DNA of 64,000 nucleotides from Amycolatopsis tolypomycina (GTDB lineage Bacteria; Actinomycetota; Actinomycetes; Mycobacteriales; Pseudonocardiaceae), in contig NZ_FNSO01000004.1 in the NCBI RefSeq assembly GCF_900105945.1, forward strand, positions 3,844,001-3,908,000, read 5' to 3'. The notes beneath the pieces are model-generated. The model was not told the origin of the DNA. It worked only from the letters and a program-made list of their open reading frames with translations, and did not search any database. The number at the start of each line of letters is the position of its first letter. Position 1 is the stretch's first letter. The position numbers and the translations under genes were made by a program. Below, one piece after another: positions 1 through 11,108 of the stretch.

Positions 1-1125
1 GCCCAGCACCTGCACGACTACGTCGGCAACCTCTCCACCAACGCCGACTCGAACAACAAGAGCCTCGCCAAGGCCGGCACCACCTGCAAGAACGGCGACA
101 AGTCCGCCTACTTCTGGCCCGTCGTCCGCATCGACACCGGCGAAGACGAAGAGAAGAACAACCCGCCCGCCAAGCAGCCCGACCGGGCCGGCAGCGCCAA
201 GGACAAGGCGAGCACGCAGGTCGACTGCCCGGACGTCGCGAGCAAGCTGCCCGACGTCCCGGACCAGGCCATGGACGAGGTCAACCGCAACCTCGACCTG
301 CTCGACAAGCAGATCGACGAGGCCAACAAGCGGATCGCGAACGGCGACCTGAAGACGCCGCAGGACGTCCAGAACGCCGTCGTCGGCCCGCTCAAGGACA
401 AGCGCGCCGCCACCATCGACCGGATCGCCATCGCGATCGGCCGCCGCGCCGCGAAGCCGACCAACCTCGGCGGGCTCGCGCCGTGCGTGCTCAAGCAGAA
501 CGGCCAGGGCGGCCTCGACAACGGTGGCCAGAACAGCGGCGGCCAGGCGGGCGAACTGCCCGGCGTGAACGACAAGAACGAGGTCGGCAACAACGACGGC
601 GAGATCCAGCGCGTCCAGGCCGCGATCATCACCTTCACCAGCGGCGGCGCCAACAAGGTCGTCGCGATGCCGCAGTTCCTCCGCATCCTCTACGGCGACG
701 CCAAGCAGAGCACCAACGGCCCGGCCAACGCCCGGCCCAGCTGGACCTGCACCGGCTTCGAGGACCGGCTCACCGACCACTACCCGATCTGCCCGCCGAA
801 CAGCAAGGTCGAGCGCATCCACGCCTTCCCGAACTGCTGGGACGGCAAGAACATCGACAGCGCCAACCACCGCACGCACATCGTGTTCGCCGACCAGCAG
901 GGCAAGTGCCCGCAGGGCTTCAAGAACGTGCCGCAGCTGGTGATCAAGCTGATCTACAACATCCCGCGGGACATCCAGGTCAAGGGTCAGTACAAAGTGG
1001 ACGCCTTCGAGCAGGAGAAGCACAACCCCCGCTCCGACCACGACGACTTCGCCAACGTCATGGGCCAGCGCCTGATGAACCAGGTCGTCAACTGCATCAA
1101 CACCGGCAAGCGCTGCAACCAGTGA
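1..1125 (+). CDS. DUF1996 domain protein, 5' end outside the window
   Basis: The reading frame is open from base 1 to the stop at 1123-1125, so 374 C-terminal residues are visible and the start and signal peptide lie upstream. It is a close paralogue of the complete protein at 42466-43899: both share the AQHLHDYVGN segment at the truncation, the central QAM-EV repeat-like helical part, a Gly/Asn-rich linker and the C-terminal DHDDFANVM block. DUF1996 proteins are secreted proteins of fungi and actinomycetes, often found with carbohydrate-binding modules; their activity is not established. Several Cys-containing motifs (PICPP, NCWDGKN, NCINTGKRC) fit an exported, disulfide-bonded fold. The gene converges on the GH2 gene with only 4 bp between the stop codons. 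Frame and family are certain; function is unknown. Confidence 0.9.
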   Translation, partial: AQHLHDYVGNLSTNADSNNKSLAKAGTTCKNGDKSAYFWPVVRIDTGEDEEKNNPPAKQPDRAGSAKDKASTQVDCPDVASKLPDVPDQAMDEVNRNLDLLDKQIDEANKRIANGDLKTPQDVQNAVVGPLKDKRAATIDRIAIAIGRRAAKPTNLGGLAPCVLKQNGQGGLDNGGQNSGGQAGELPGVNDKNEVGNNDGEIQRVQAAIITFTSGGANKVVAMPQFLRILYGDAKQSTNGPANARPSWTCTGFEDRLTDHYPICPPNSKVERIHAFPNCWDGKNIDSANHRTHIVFADQQGKCPQGFKNVPQLVIKLIYNIPRDIQVKGQYKVDAFEQEKHNPRSDHDDFANVMGQRLMNQVVNCINTGKRCNQ

Positions 1126-1129
1126 CCGG

Positions 1130-3175
1130 TCAGGACGGCCGGGTCCAGGTGACGGTGTCCGTCAGCACCCGGCCGTCCTGCACGCTGGTGGCCCGGACCA
1201 CGTTGGGTCCCGGCCGCAGGGCGACATCGGACCAGACGGCGATGTGGCCGCTCGGCACCCGGGTGCCGAGCGGCACGCCGTTGACCGAAAGGCTCACCGG
1301 CGTGGTGCCGGCGTAGACCTTGACGTCGGTCGTCTCGGTCGTCCGGACGGTGTCGCGGGCCGAGGTGATGTGCAGGACCGGCCGCGGCGACCAGTTCGCC
1401 TGGTACCAGTAGAACGCGTCCTTGCGGGTCACCCGGTCGTCGGTCACCAGGCCCTTGTCGTTGATCCCGGGGCGGTCGCCCTCGTTGCGGCCGTCCGAGG
1501 CGAAGTCGAACATCACCCACACGAAGCTGCCCCACAGGTACGGGCGGGCCTCGATCACCTGCCACGAGGCCTCGGCGACCTCCGCCTGGTACTCCTCGGG
1601 GTGCCACTTGCCGCCCGGCACCGGAGGGACGGGACGCTGCTCGTGCTGCCGGACGCTCGCGCCCGCCCCGTACTCCGAGACCGAGATCCGGCGGCCGGGG
1701 TCGGCCCGATGCAGGTCGTCCGCCCACTTCCCCAGGTTCGCCGCGCCGGGCAGGTACCAGCCGTAGTAGCGGTTGTAGCCGGTGAGGTCCGCGTGCCCGG
1801 CGAGAGGGTCGGCGTCGGACAGGCAGCAGTGCGCGTACGTCGTGAGCCGGTCCGGGTCGTCGGCGCGGAAGACGTCCTGGACCGCGGCGAGCACGGCGTT
1901 GGCGGCCGGGTTGGAGACGTACTGCTCGTTGCCGAGGCCCCACAGCGCCACCGACGGGTGGTTGTAGTTCTGCCGGACCAGTTCGCGGGCCTGCACCAAA
2001 CTGTTCGCCCTGAAGGCCGGGGAGTCGGTGACGAACCCGACCAGCGGCACCTCCGTCCACACCACCAGGCCCAGCCGGTCGGCGAGCTCGTACTCGCGCG
2101 GCGAGTGCTGGTAGTGGGCCATCCGGACGGCGTTCGCGCCCAGCTCGGCGATCAGCGCGTAGTCGGCGTCGATGTCGGCGCCGGAAACCGCCGCGCCCCG
2201 GTCCGGACGGCTGGGCAGCTGGGTGTTCACCCCGTGCAGCGGGTACGGGACGCCGTTGAGGAAGAAGCCGCGGTCCGGGTCGGCGGCGAACGTGCGCAGT
2301 CCCAGCGGGACGGTCACCGCGTCGCCGCCCACTGCGGCGGTGACCGAGTACAGGTACGGGTCCCGCACGCCGTTCCACCGGTGCGGCCGGACGACGCGCA
2401 GCGCCGACGTCACCGGCACGGTCCGGCCGGGTCCCACGGTCACCACCGTGGCCGAGACCGCCACGACACGGCCGCCCGCGTCCCGGACCACCGTCCGGAC
2501 GGGGATCCGCCGGGTCGACGGCGTGTCGTTGGTGACCCGGGTCGTCACGTCGAGGTCGGCCGCCGCCGCGGTGAGCGCTTTCTGCCGCGCGAAGACCCCG
2601 GGACCGCCGTAGTCGAGGGCGTCGACGTGCACCGGGTCCGTGACGATCAGCTTGACGTCCCGGTAGAGGCCGCCGAACAGGGTGAAGTCGCCGTCGAGCG
2701 GGGCCACCTCCGCGTTCTTCCGGTTGTCAACCGCCACCGCGACGGACACCGTCCGGCCCGCGGGCGCGAGGCCGGTGATGTCGAACCGGAAGCCGGAGTA
2801 GCCGCCTTCGTGCCGTCCGGCGCGCTTCCCGCCGACGTAGACGTCGGTGACCAGGTTCGCGCCGTCGAACTGCAGGAACACCCGCCGGTCCCCGGCCGGA
2901 ACCGTCAGCCGGGTCCGGTACCACCCGACGTCACGCCGGTAGTCGCCACCTCCGTCCGAGCCGTCGGCCGCGTTCCACGTGTGCGGCAGCGAAACCGGCG
3001 TCCACGCTGAGTCGTCGAAATCGGGGTCCGCGGCGCCGGGCACGTCACCGAGGTGGAACTTCCAGCCGGCGGCGAGGACGGTTTCGGTGCGGGCGTGCCC
3101 CGGTGCCGCCCCCGCGGCCGGGACGCCGAAACCGCACAGCAGCAGGGTGATCAGGGCGAGGACGAGGCGGCGCAT
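1130..3175 (-). CDS. Secreted glycoside hydrolase family 2 (beta-galactosidase-like)
   Basis: A 681-residue protein with an N-terminal signal peptide (RRLVLALITLLLCGFGVPAAGA). GH2 layout is visible: sugar-binding jelly roll (about 35-180), immunoglobulin-like domain (about 190-300), then the TIM barrel. The acid/base glutamate is in WGLGNEQ (Glu417) and the nucleophile in VSEYGAG (Glu501). GH2 enzymes are retaining exo-glycosidases; beta-galactosidase is the most likely activity given the neighbouring arabinose/galactose genes, but beta-glucuronidase or related activity cannot be excluded. The ATG at 3175 was chosen over an ATG 36 bp upstream because it begins the signal peptide and a -10 box sits 7 bp in front of it. 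Being exported, it would trim oligosaccharides outside the cell and feed the importers upstream. Confidence 0.9.
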   Translation of the reverse strand: MRRLVLALITLLLCGFGVPAAGAAPGHARTETVLAAGWKFHLGDVPGAADPDFDDSAWTPVSLPHTWNAADGSDGGGDYRRDVGWYRTRLTVPAGDRRVFLQFDGANLVTDVYVGGKRAGRHEGGYSGFRFDITGLAPAGRTVSVAVAVDNRKNAEVAPLDGDFTLFGGLYRDVKLIVTDPVHVDALDYGGPGVFARQKALTAAAADLDVTTRVTNDTPSTRRIPVRTVVRDAGGRVVAVSATVVTVGPGRTVPVTSALRVVRPHRWNGVRDPYLYSVTAAVGGDAVTVPLGLRTFAADPDRGFFLNGVPYPLHGVNTQLPSRPDRGAAVSGADIDADYALIAELGANAVRMAHYQHSPREYELADRLGLVVWTEVPLVGFVTDSPAFRANSLVQARELVRQNYNHPSVALWGLGNEQYVSNPAANAVLAAVQDVFRADDPDRLTTYAHCCLSDADPLAGHADLTGYNRYYGWYLPGAANLGKWADDLHRADPGRRISVSEYGAGASVRQHEQRPVPPVPGGKWHPEEYQAEVAEASWQVIEARPYLWGSFVWVMFDFASDGRNEGDRPGINDKGLVTDDRVTRKDAFYWYQANWSPRPVLHITSARDTVRTTETTDVKVYAGTTPVSLSVNGVPLGTRVPSGHIAVWSDVALRPGPNVVRATSVQDGRVLTDTVTWTRPS
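1131..1180. terminator. Bidirectional hairpin terminator inside the 3' end of the GH2 gene
   Basis: A perfect 14-bp stem (CAGGACGGCCGGGT at 1131-1144, complement at 1167-1180) encloses a smaller GACGG-TGT-CCGTC hairpin at 1151-1163. It begins 5 bp after the DUF1996 stop and lies inside the last codons of the convergent GH2 gene, so it can stop transcripts from the left while also being coding sequence on the other strand. Confidence 0.75.
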
Positions 3176-3182
3176 GCCGGGA

Positions 3183-3211
3183 CTATGACCGGCCCGCCTT
3201 CGCACGGTCAA
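3183..3211 (-). promoter_or_regulatory. Predicted leaderless promoter of the GH2 gene
   Basis: On the minus strand TTGACC (3206-3211) and TCATAG (3183-3188) are separated by 17 bp. The expected transcription start falls on or next to the ATG at 3175, predicting a leaderless mRNA; no Shine-Dalgarno sequence precedes this ATG. An AT-rich stretch with TTCGA-type repeats (3212-3245) lies just upstream and could bind a regulator. Confidence 0.55.
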
Positions 3212-3262
3212 GAATTTCCGAAATATTCGAGAAGTTCGAAAGAAACAATTCGTCGAACGGGG

Positions 3263-3296
3263 AAGGGGCCTCCCCCGCGAACGGGAAAGGCCCCTT
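3263..3296 (-). terminator. Terminator-like hairpin after mmsB
   Basis: A 9-bp perfect stem (AAGGGGCCT at 3263-3271, AGGCCCCTT at 3288-3296) lies 15 bp downstream of the mmsB stop. It would separate the importer operon from the GH2 gene, which has its own promoter. Confidence 0.6.
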
Positions 3297-3310
3297 GCCG
3301 AACAGCGGAC

Positions 3311-4527
3311 TCAGGAAGCCGCGCGGCGCTTCGTCCAGATGTCGTAGGCCACCGCGGCCAGCAGCACGACACCCTTGACCAGCATGACCCGCTCGCTCGG
3401 CGCGCCGATCAGCGACATGCCGTTGTTGATCACCGCCATGATCAGGCCACCGGTGATCGCGCCGACCACCTTGCCGACGCCGCCCTGGACGGCCGCGCCG
3501 CCGATGAACGCCGCCGCGATGGCGTCGAGCTCGAAGTTGATCCCGGCCGTCGGGCCCGCCTGGTTGAGGCGGCCGGCGAAGATGATCCCCGCCAGCGCGG
3601 CCAGCACGCCCATGTTGACGAAGATCCAGAACGTCACCTGCTTGACCTTGACGCCCGAGAGCGTCGCGGCCTGCAGGTTGCCGCCGACGGCGTAGATGTG
3701 CCGCCCGAACACCGACTTGCCCGCCACCAGCGAGTAGCCGAGCACCAGCACCGTCAGCAGGATGAGCACCCACGGCAGGTTCTTGAACCGCGCCAGCTGC
3801 ACGACCAGCGCCAGCACCAGCACCGCGATCCCGGCCAGCTTCAGCACGAAGATCGGGAACGGGTCGACGTCCTGGCCGTAGCCGAGCCGGCCCATCCGCT
3901 TGCGCCACTGCGTGAACACGATCCCGGCCACCGCGGCCACGCCGGCCAGCAGCGACACCAGGTCGGCGCCGCCGAGCGGTCCGAGGCCGATGTTGCCCAG
4001 GTAGCCGTCGGTGAAGCCGTTCGACAGCGTGCGGATCGCGTCCGGGAACGGGCCGATGCCCTGGTTGCCCAGGACCGTCAGGGTCAGCGCGCGGAACGCC
4101 AGCATGCCGGCGAGCGTCACGATGAACGCCGGGATGCCGAAGTAGGCGACCCAGTAGCCCTGCCACGCCCCGATCACCGCGCCCACGACGAGGGTGATCA
4201 GCACCGCCCAGAACCACGGCATGTGCGAGTTCACCATCAGCACCGCCGACACCGCACCGGTCATCGCGACGACCGAGCCCGCGGACAGGTCGATGTGCCC
4301 GGAGATGATCACCAGGATCATCCCGATCGCGAGGATCAGCACGTAGCTGTTCTGCACGATGATGTTGGAGATGTTCTGCGGTTCCAGCAGCGCGCCGCCG
4401 GTGAGCACCTCGAACAGCACCACGATCAGCGCGAACGCGACGTAGATGCCGCTCTGGCGCGGGTTGATCGAGATCCTCCGCTTGGAGCGCTCAACCGGGG
4501 GCACGGCGGGCCGCGCTTCGGTCGTGG

Positions 4528-4531
<4 letters not shown>
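3311..4531 (-). CDS. mmsB: Multiple-monosaccharide ABC transporter permease MmsB
   Basis: A 406-residue polytopic membrane protein of the BPD_transp_2/RbsC type. Eight or more hydrophobic segments are visible, plus the family motif [12 protein letters not shown] near residue 105 and an [13 protein letters not shown] loop near the C-terminus. It is longer than a ribose permease because of an inserted loop around residues 165-240, as in GguB/MmsB/XylH-like permeases. It forms the membrane channel for the ChvE-type binding protein and MmsA ATPase encoded upstream. The start overlaps the mmsA stop (ATGA at 4528-4531), so translation is probably coupled. Known relatives carry L-arabinose, D-galactose, D-xylose or D-glucose; the araBDA neighbours favour L-arabinose and galactose. 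Confidence 0.93.
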
Positions 4532-6044
<1,513 letters not shown>

Positions 6045-6048
<4 letters not shown>

Positions 6049-7151
6049 TTCAGCTGACCTGCCGTGTAGTAGCCCGAGTCGACGAGTTCCTTCTGGTAGT
6101 TCGTCTTGTCCACGGTGACCGGCTGCAGCAGGAACGACGGGACGACCTTCTTGCCGTTGTCGTAGTCCTTGGTGTTGTTGACCTCGGGCTTGCCACCCTT
6201 GAGGACCGCGTCGGCCATCTGGACGGTGGTGTCGGCGAGCTTGCGGGTGTCCTTGAAGATCGTCGAGTACTGCTCACCGGCGATGATGGACTTGACCGAG
6301 GCGACCTCGGCGTCCTGCCCGGTGACGATCGGGTACGGCTGGCCGGCGGTGCCGTAGCCGTTGCTCTTCAGCGCCGACAGGATGCCGATGGACAGGCCGT
6401 CGTACGGCGAGAGCACGCCCTGGACCTTGGCGCCACCGGTGTAGGTCTTGGTGAGCAGGTCCTCCATGCGGCGCTGCGCGGTGGCCGGGTCCCAGCGGAG
6501 GATGGCCGCGCGGGCGAAGTCGGTCTGGCCGCTCTTGACGACCAGCTTGCCGCTGTCCATCAGGGGCTTGAGCACCGACATCGCGCCGTTGAAGAAGAAG
6601 GTCGCGTTGTTGTCGTCCGGGGAACCGGCGAACAGCTCGATGTTGAACGGTCCCGGGCCGTCACCCAGGCCCTTGACCAGCGAGTTCGCCTGCTCGACGC
6701 CGACCTTGAAGTTGTCGAAGGTGGCGTAGTAGTCGACGTTCGGCGAGTTGCGGATCAGCCGGTCGTAGGCGATGACCGGGATCTTCTTGTCGGCCGCTTC
6801 CTGCAGCTGGGTGGTGATCGCGGTGCCGTCGATCGAGGCGATGACCAGGACCTTGGCGCCCTTGGTGATCTGGTTCTCGATCTGGTTCACCTGGGTGGGG
6901 ATGTCGTTCTCGGCGTACTGGAGGTCGACCTTGTAGCCGAGCTTCTCCAGGGCGGCCTTGATGTTGTCGCCGTCGTGGATCCACCGCTCCGACGACTTCG
7001 TCGGCATGGTGACGCCGACCAGGGCACCCGCGGCGCTCGCGGCGCCGGGCGCCGCGGTCTGGTCCGCGGTCTTCTGGCTGGAGCCGCACGCCGACAGCGT
7101 GAGCGCGAGCCCCGCGGCGGCGACCGCCGCGATTCCTCTGGTGAACTTCAT
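6045..7151 (-). CDS. chvE: Sugar-binding lipoprotein of the ChvE/MmsE type
   Basis: A 368-residue periplasmic-binding-protein-like lipoprotein. The N-terminus carries a signal peptide ending in the lipobox LSAC, followed by a Ser/Gln/Thr-rich linker. The rest is a two-lobed type 1 sugar-binding fold, with typical segments [20 protein letters not shown] and [10 protein letters not shown] that match ChvE-family ligand-binding regions. It captures monosaccharides outside the membrane and delivers them to MmsA/MmsB. The start at 7151 was chosen over an upstream codon because a purine-rich GGAAGAAAG site precedes it and the signal peptide starts here. It begins 26 bp after the conserved palindrome at 7178-7201 and follows araA, so arabinose uptake and catabolism are encoded together. 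Confidence 0.93.
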
Positions 7152-7177
7152 CGTTCTTTCTTCCTTTCTCAACAACC

Positions 7178-7201
7178 GGGCACTTTCACGTGAAAGTGCC
7201 C
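7178..7201. repeat. 24-bp perfect palindrome, copy 1
   Basis: GGGCACTTTCAC followed by its exact complement. It fills the gap between the araA stop (7204) and the chvE start (7151), and with flanking bases the symmetry extends to 7175-7204. An identical copy lies at 14952-14975 in the same position relative to a downstream start codon (26-27 bp). It could be an attenuating terminator or a protein-binding site; there is no T-run after it on either strand. Confidence 0.85.
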
Positions 7202-7203
7202 GG

Positions 7204-8703
7204 TCAGAAACCCTGGGCGAGCCGGTGGTAGGCCTGGTTCCAGCGGATGCGGTCGGCGAAGTCGTGCGGGGTCGTGCCGGAGTCGATGACGAGCAGTTCT
7301 ACACCGAGCAGGTTCGCGAAGTCGCGAAGGGTCTCCGTGCTCACCGCCTGGGTCAGCACGGTGTGGTGCGGGCCGCCCGCGGTGATCCAGGACTCCGCCG
7401 ACGTCGACAGCGACGGCGCCGGCTCCCAGACCGCCCGCGCGACCGGCAGGTTCGGCAGCGGCTCGTCCGGCGCGACGACGTCGATCTCGTTGGCCACCAG
7501 GCGGAACCGGTCGCCGAGGTCGACCAGGCCGAGGACGACGCCGGGCCCGGGGGCGGCGTCGAACACGAGCCGGACCGGGTCCTCGCGGCCGCCGATGCCC
7601 AGCGCGTGGATCTCGCAGGACGGCTTGGCGGCGGCGATGCTCGGGCAGACCTCGAGCATGTGCGCGCCGAGGATCTTCGGCTTGCCCGGTCCGAAGTGGT
7701 AGGTGTAGTCCTCCATGAAGGACGTGCCGGCGGCCTTGCCGACGCCCATCGCCTTGACCGCGGCGAGCAGCGCCGAGGTCTTCCAGTCGCCCTCGCCGCC
7801 GAAGCCGTAGCCGTCGGCCATCAGGCGCTGCACCGCGAGGCCGGGCAGCTGGCGGAGCCCGCCCAGGTCCTCGAAGTTCGTGGTGAACGCGCCGAAGCCG
7901 CCGTCGGCGAGGAACTTCCGCATGCCGGCTTCGATCCGGGCCGCGTAGCGCAGCGACTCGTGCCGCGCTCCCCCGGCCGCCAGGTCCGGCACCACGTCGT
8001 AGTCCGCGGCGTAGGCGGCGACCAGGTCGTCCACATCCGACACGGCGTCGACGAGCTCGACGAGGTCGTTGACGCCGTAGGTGTTGACCGAGACACCGAA
8101 CCGCAGTTCGGCCTCGACCTTGTCGCCTTCGGTGACGGCGACGTCGCGCATGTTGTCGCCGAACCGGGCCAGCCGCAGGTTGCGCAGGTGGTCGGCGCCG
8201 ATCGCGGCGCGCGCCCACGCGTCGATCCGCGCCACGACGGCCGGGTCGGACACGTGGCCGGCGACGGTCTTGCGCGGGACGCCGAGGCGGGTCTGGATGA
8301 ACCCGAACTCGCGGTCGCCGTGCGCGGCCTGGTTGAGGTTCATGAAGTCCATGTCGATGGTCGACCACGGCAGGGCTTCGTTGAGCTGGGTGTGCAGGTG
8401 CAGCAGCGGCTTGCGCAGGGCGTCCAGGCCGGTGATCCACATCTTCGCGGGTGAGAAGGTGTGCATCCACGCGATGACGCCGACGCAGTCGGCGTCCGCG
8501 TTCGCTTCCTGCAGCACCCGGCGGATGGCGGCGGCCTCGGTCAGCACCGGCTTGCCGACGATCTCGGCGGGCAGCCCGCCGGAGGCGGCCAGCAGCTGCT
8601 GGATCTGCAGGGACTGGCCGGCCACCTGCTCCAGGGTCTCCTCGCCGTAGAGGCCCTGGCTGCCGGTGAGGAACCAGACTTGGGGTTTCGACGCGCGGGT
8701 CAT
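7204..8703 (-). CDS. araA: L-arabinose isomerase
   Basis: A 499-residue protein, the usual AraA length, converting L-arabinose to L-ribulose in the cytoplasm. The manganese and catalytic motifs are all present: GGEGDWKT around the first metal glutamate, [10 protein letters not shown] with the second, [12 protein letters not shown] with a metal histidine, and GGPHHTVL near the C-terminus. The ATG at 8703 has a good ribosome-binding site (AAGGAGA). It is the third gene of an araB-araD-araA cluster on the minus strand, 20 bp after araD, with the ChvE importer operon immediately downstream. Confidence 0.97.
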   Translation of the reverse strand: MTRASKPQVWFLTGSQGLYGEETLEQVAGQSLQIQQLLAASGGLPAEIVGKPVLTEAAAIRRVLQEANADADCVGVIAWMHTFSPAKMWITGLDALRKPLLHLHTQLNEALPWSTIDMDFMNLNQAAHGDREFGFIQTRLGVPRKTVAGHVSDPAVVARIDAWARAAIGADHLRNLRLARFGDNMRDVAVTEGDKVEAELRFGVSVNTYGVNDLVELVDAVSDVDDLVAAYAADYDVVPDLAAGGARHESLRYAARIEAGMRKFLADGGFGAFTTNFEDLGGLRQLPGLAVQRLMADGYGFGGEGDWKTSALLAAVKAMGVGKAAGTSFMEDYTYHFGPGKPKILGAHMLEVCPSIAAAKPSCEIHALGIGGREDPVRLVFDAAPGPGVVLGLVDLGDRFRLVANEIDVVAPDEPLPNLPVARAVWEPAPSLSTSAESWITAGGPHHTVLTQAVSTETLRDFANLLGVELLVIDSGTTPHDFADRIRWNQAYHRLAQGF

Positions 8704-8723
8704 CGTTCTCCTTGAGAAGAGTT

Positions 8724-9401
8724 TCAGTGCTGGCCGTAGACGTTCTGGTACCGGGCGTAGAGCCGGTCGACGTCCTCGGGCGGCAGCGGTTCGGGCGTGC
8801 CGAGCTCGAAGGCCTTGTGGACGGTGCGGGCCACGTCCTCGACCATCACCGCGGCCTTGACCGCGTCACGCGCGGTGCGGCCGACGGTGAACGGGCCGTG
8901 GTTGCGCATCAGCACCGCGGGCGACCGGCTCGAGCGAAGCGTTTCGACGATGCCGCGGCCGATGGAGTCGTCGCCGATGAGGGCGAACGGCCCGATCGGG
9001 ATCTCGCCGCCGAACTCGTCGGCGATCATCGTCAGCACGCACGGGATCGGCTCGCCGCGGGCTGCCCACGCCGTGGCGTAGGTCGAGTGGGTGTGCACGA
9101 CGCCGCCGATCTCCGGCATGTGCCGGTAGACGTAGGCGTGCGCGGCGGTGTCGGACGACGGCGCGAAGTCGCCTTCGACGAGCTCGCCGTGCAGGTCGGT
9201 GACCACCATCCGGTCCGCCGTCAGCTCGTCGTAGGACACGCCCGAGGGCTTGATGACCATCAGGTCGCGGTCCGGGACGCGGGCCGAGACGTTGCCCGCG
9301 GTCCAGATGACCAGCTCGTTGCGGGTCAGCTCGCCGTGCAGCTTCGCCACCGTCTCGCGCAGCTGGGCGACGGTGTCGAGCACTTCACCGGTCAGGGACA
9401 T
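8724..9401 (-). CDS. araD: L-ribulose-5-phosphate 4-epimerase
   Basis: A 225-residue class II aldolase-fold protein converting L-ribulose 5-phosphate to D-xylulose 5-phosphate. Zinc-binding histidines are visible in [13 protein letters not shown] and [10 protein letters not shown], and the phosphate/Gly motif in WTAGNVSAR. The ATG at 9401 shares its A with the araB stop (TGATG), so translation is coupled. Reading through upstream in the same frame only continues into non-coding antisense of araB, so the real start is here. It completes the arabinose pathway with AraA and AraB. Confidence 0.95.
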   Translation of the reverse strand: MSLTGEVLDTVAQLRETVAKLHGELTRNELVIWTAGNVSARVPDRDLMVIKPSGVSYDELTADRMVVTDLHGELVEGDFAPSSDTAAHAYVYRHMPEIGGVVHTHSTYATAWAARGEPIPCVLTMIADEFGGEIPIGPFALIGDDSIGRGIVETLRSSRSPAVLMRNHGPFTVGRTARDAVKAAVMVEDVARTVHKAFELGTPEPLPPEDVDRLYARYQNVYGQH

Positions 9402-11038
9402 CAGGACTGTCCTTTCGCGACGGCGCGCTTGCGGGCGGCCAGCCGGTGCATGACATCGTTGCCGCCACGACCGAAGTAGTCGTGCAGCTCGGTGTACTCG
9501 GCGTACAGCTCGTCGTAGGCGGCGACGTGCGCGGGCACCGGACGGTACACCGCCCGTTCGACCGAGCCCATCGCGGCGGCGGCCGCGCGGATGTCCGCGT
9601 GGGCGCCGGCGGCGACGGCCGCGTGGATGGCCGAGCCGAGCGCCGGTCCCTGCGCCGAGCCGATCACCGACAGCGGGAGGTTGGTGACGTCGGCGTAGAT
9701 CTGCATGAGCAGCGCGTTCTTCGTCAGGCCGCCCGCGATGATCAGCTCGGTGACCGGGACACCGGCGGCGTTGAACGTCTCGATGATCTTCCGGGTGCCG
9801 AAGGCGGTGGCCTCCAGCAGCGCGCGGTAGACGTCCTGGGCGCGGGTGGCGAGCGTCTGCCCGACGATCACGCCGGAGAGCTCGTGGTCGACCAGCACCG
9901 ACCGGTTGCCGCTGTGCCAGTCCAGGGCGATCAGGCCGTGTTCGCCGATCTCCTGCTGGGCGGCGAGCCGGGTGAGGTGCTCGTGCCCTTCGTAGGCCCC
10001 CGGGACGCCGTGCTCGACGAACCAGCCGAAGATGTCGCCGACGCCGCTCTGGCCTGCCTCGTACCCCCAGAGCCCGGCCACGATGCCGCCTTCGACGACG
10101 CCGCACATGCCGGGAACCTCGTGCAGCTCGGCGCCGTTCATCACGTGGCAGGTCGAGGTGCCCATGATCGCCACCATCTGCCCGGGCTCGACGGCCTGCG
10201 CGGCGGGGGCGGTGACGTGCGCGTCGACGTTGCCGACGGCGACCGCGATGCCCTCGGGCAGCCCGGTCCAGGCCGCGGCCTCGGCGGTCAGCGAACCCGC
10301 GCGGGAGCCCAGCTGGCCCAGCGGGTGCTCCAGCTTGTCGGCGACGAAGTCCTCGAAGCCGGGGGCGAGCTCGCGGAGGAAGTCGCGGCTCGGGTACTGG
10401 CCGTCCTGCAGGATCCCCTTGTAGCCGGCGGTGCAGGCGTTGCGGACGTAGGTCCCGGTGAGCTGCCAGACGATCCAGTCGGCCGCCTCCACCCAGTGCC
10501 GCATCGCGGCGTAGACCTCGGGCGCCTCTTCGAACAGCTCGAGGCCCTTGGCGAACTCCCACTCCGAGGAGATCAGGCCGCCGTAGCGCGGGAGCCACTT
10601 CTCGCCGCGGGTGCGGGCCAGCTCGTTGATCCGCACGGCCTGCGGCTGCGCCGAGTGGTGCTTCCAGAGCTTCACGTACGCGTGCGGGTTGCCTTCGAAC
10701 TCGGGCAGTTCGCACAGCGGCGTCCCGTCCGCGGTCGTCGGCACCATCGTGCACGCGGTGAAGTCGGTGGCGATCCCGACGACGTCCGCCGCGTCGACGC
10801 CGGCGTCCCGCAGGGCCGCCGGGACGGCGTTGCGCAGCACGCCGACGTAGTCCGCCGGCACCTGCAGCGCCCATTCCGGCGGCAGCGCGCGGCCCGTGGC
10901 GGGCAGCGTCTCGTCGAGCACCCCGTGCGGGTACTCGAAGACGCCGGAGCCGAGTTCGGCCCCGTCGGCCACGCGCACGACCACCGCGCGGCCGGACAGG
11001 GTGCCGAAGTCGACGCCGACGGTGAGTGGTTCTCCCAC
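9401..11038 (-). CDS. araB: L-ribulokinase
   Basis: A 545-residue FGGY-family kinase that phosphorylates L-ribulose. The N-terminal ATPase motif VGVDFGTLSGRAVVV and the C-terminal IIAGGLTKNALLMQIYADV segment are typical of ribulokinase. The start is GTG at 11038 with a strong AGGAGGGAAG ribosome-binding site 9 bp upstream. The gene overlaps araD by one base. It lies only 70 bp after the GH51 gene, and a perfect 15-bp hairpin sits in that gap, so araB-araD-araA is either attenuated read-through from GH51 or has a promoter that overlaps the hairpin. Confidence 0.96.
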   Translation of the reverse strand: MGEPLTVGVDFGTLSGRAVVVRVADGAELGSGVFEYPHGVLDETLPATGRALPPEWALQVPADYVGVLRNAVPAALRDAGVDAADVVGIATDFTACTMVPTTADGTPLCELPEFEGNPHAYVKLWKHHSAQPQAVRINELARTRGEKWLPRYGGLISSEWEFAKGLELFEEAPEVYAAMRHWVEAADWIVWQLTGTYVRNACTAGYKGILQDGQYPSRDFLRELAPGFEDFVADKLEHPLGQLGSRAGSLTAEAAAWTGLPEGIAVAVGNVDAHVTAPAAQAVEPGQMVAIMGTSTCHVMNGAELHEVPGMCGVVEGGIVAGLWGYEAGQSGVGDIFGWFVEHGVPGAYEGHEHLTRLAAQQEIGEHGLIALDWHSGNRSVLVDHELSGVIVGQTLATRAQDVYRALLEATAFGTRKIIETFNAAGVPVTELIIAGGLTKNALLMQIYADVTNLPLSVIGSAQGPALGSAIHAAVAAGAHADIRAAAAAMGSVERAVYRPVPAHVAAYDELYAEYTELHDYFGRGGNDVMHRLAARKRAVAKGQS

Positions 11039-11062
11039 GGTGTCTTCCCTCCTGGTTGGTGA

Positions 11063-11104
11063 CCGGGACGCGGCGCGGGCGGCGGTGAACGCGCCGCGTC
11101 CCGG
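11063..11104 (-). terminator. Terminator hairpin between the GH51 gene and araB
   Basis: A perfect 15-bp stem (CCGGGACGCGGCGCG at 11063-11077; complement at 11090-11104) with a 12-nt loop begins 5 bp after the GH51 stop. Only 24 bp remain between it and the araB start, so it is also part of any araB leader. Confidence 0.75.
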
Positions 11105-11108
11105 GGTC

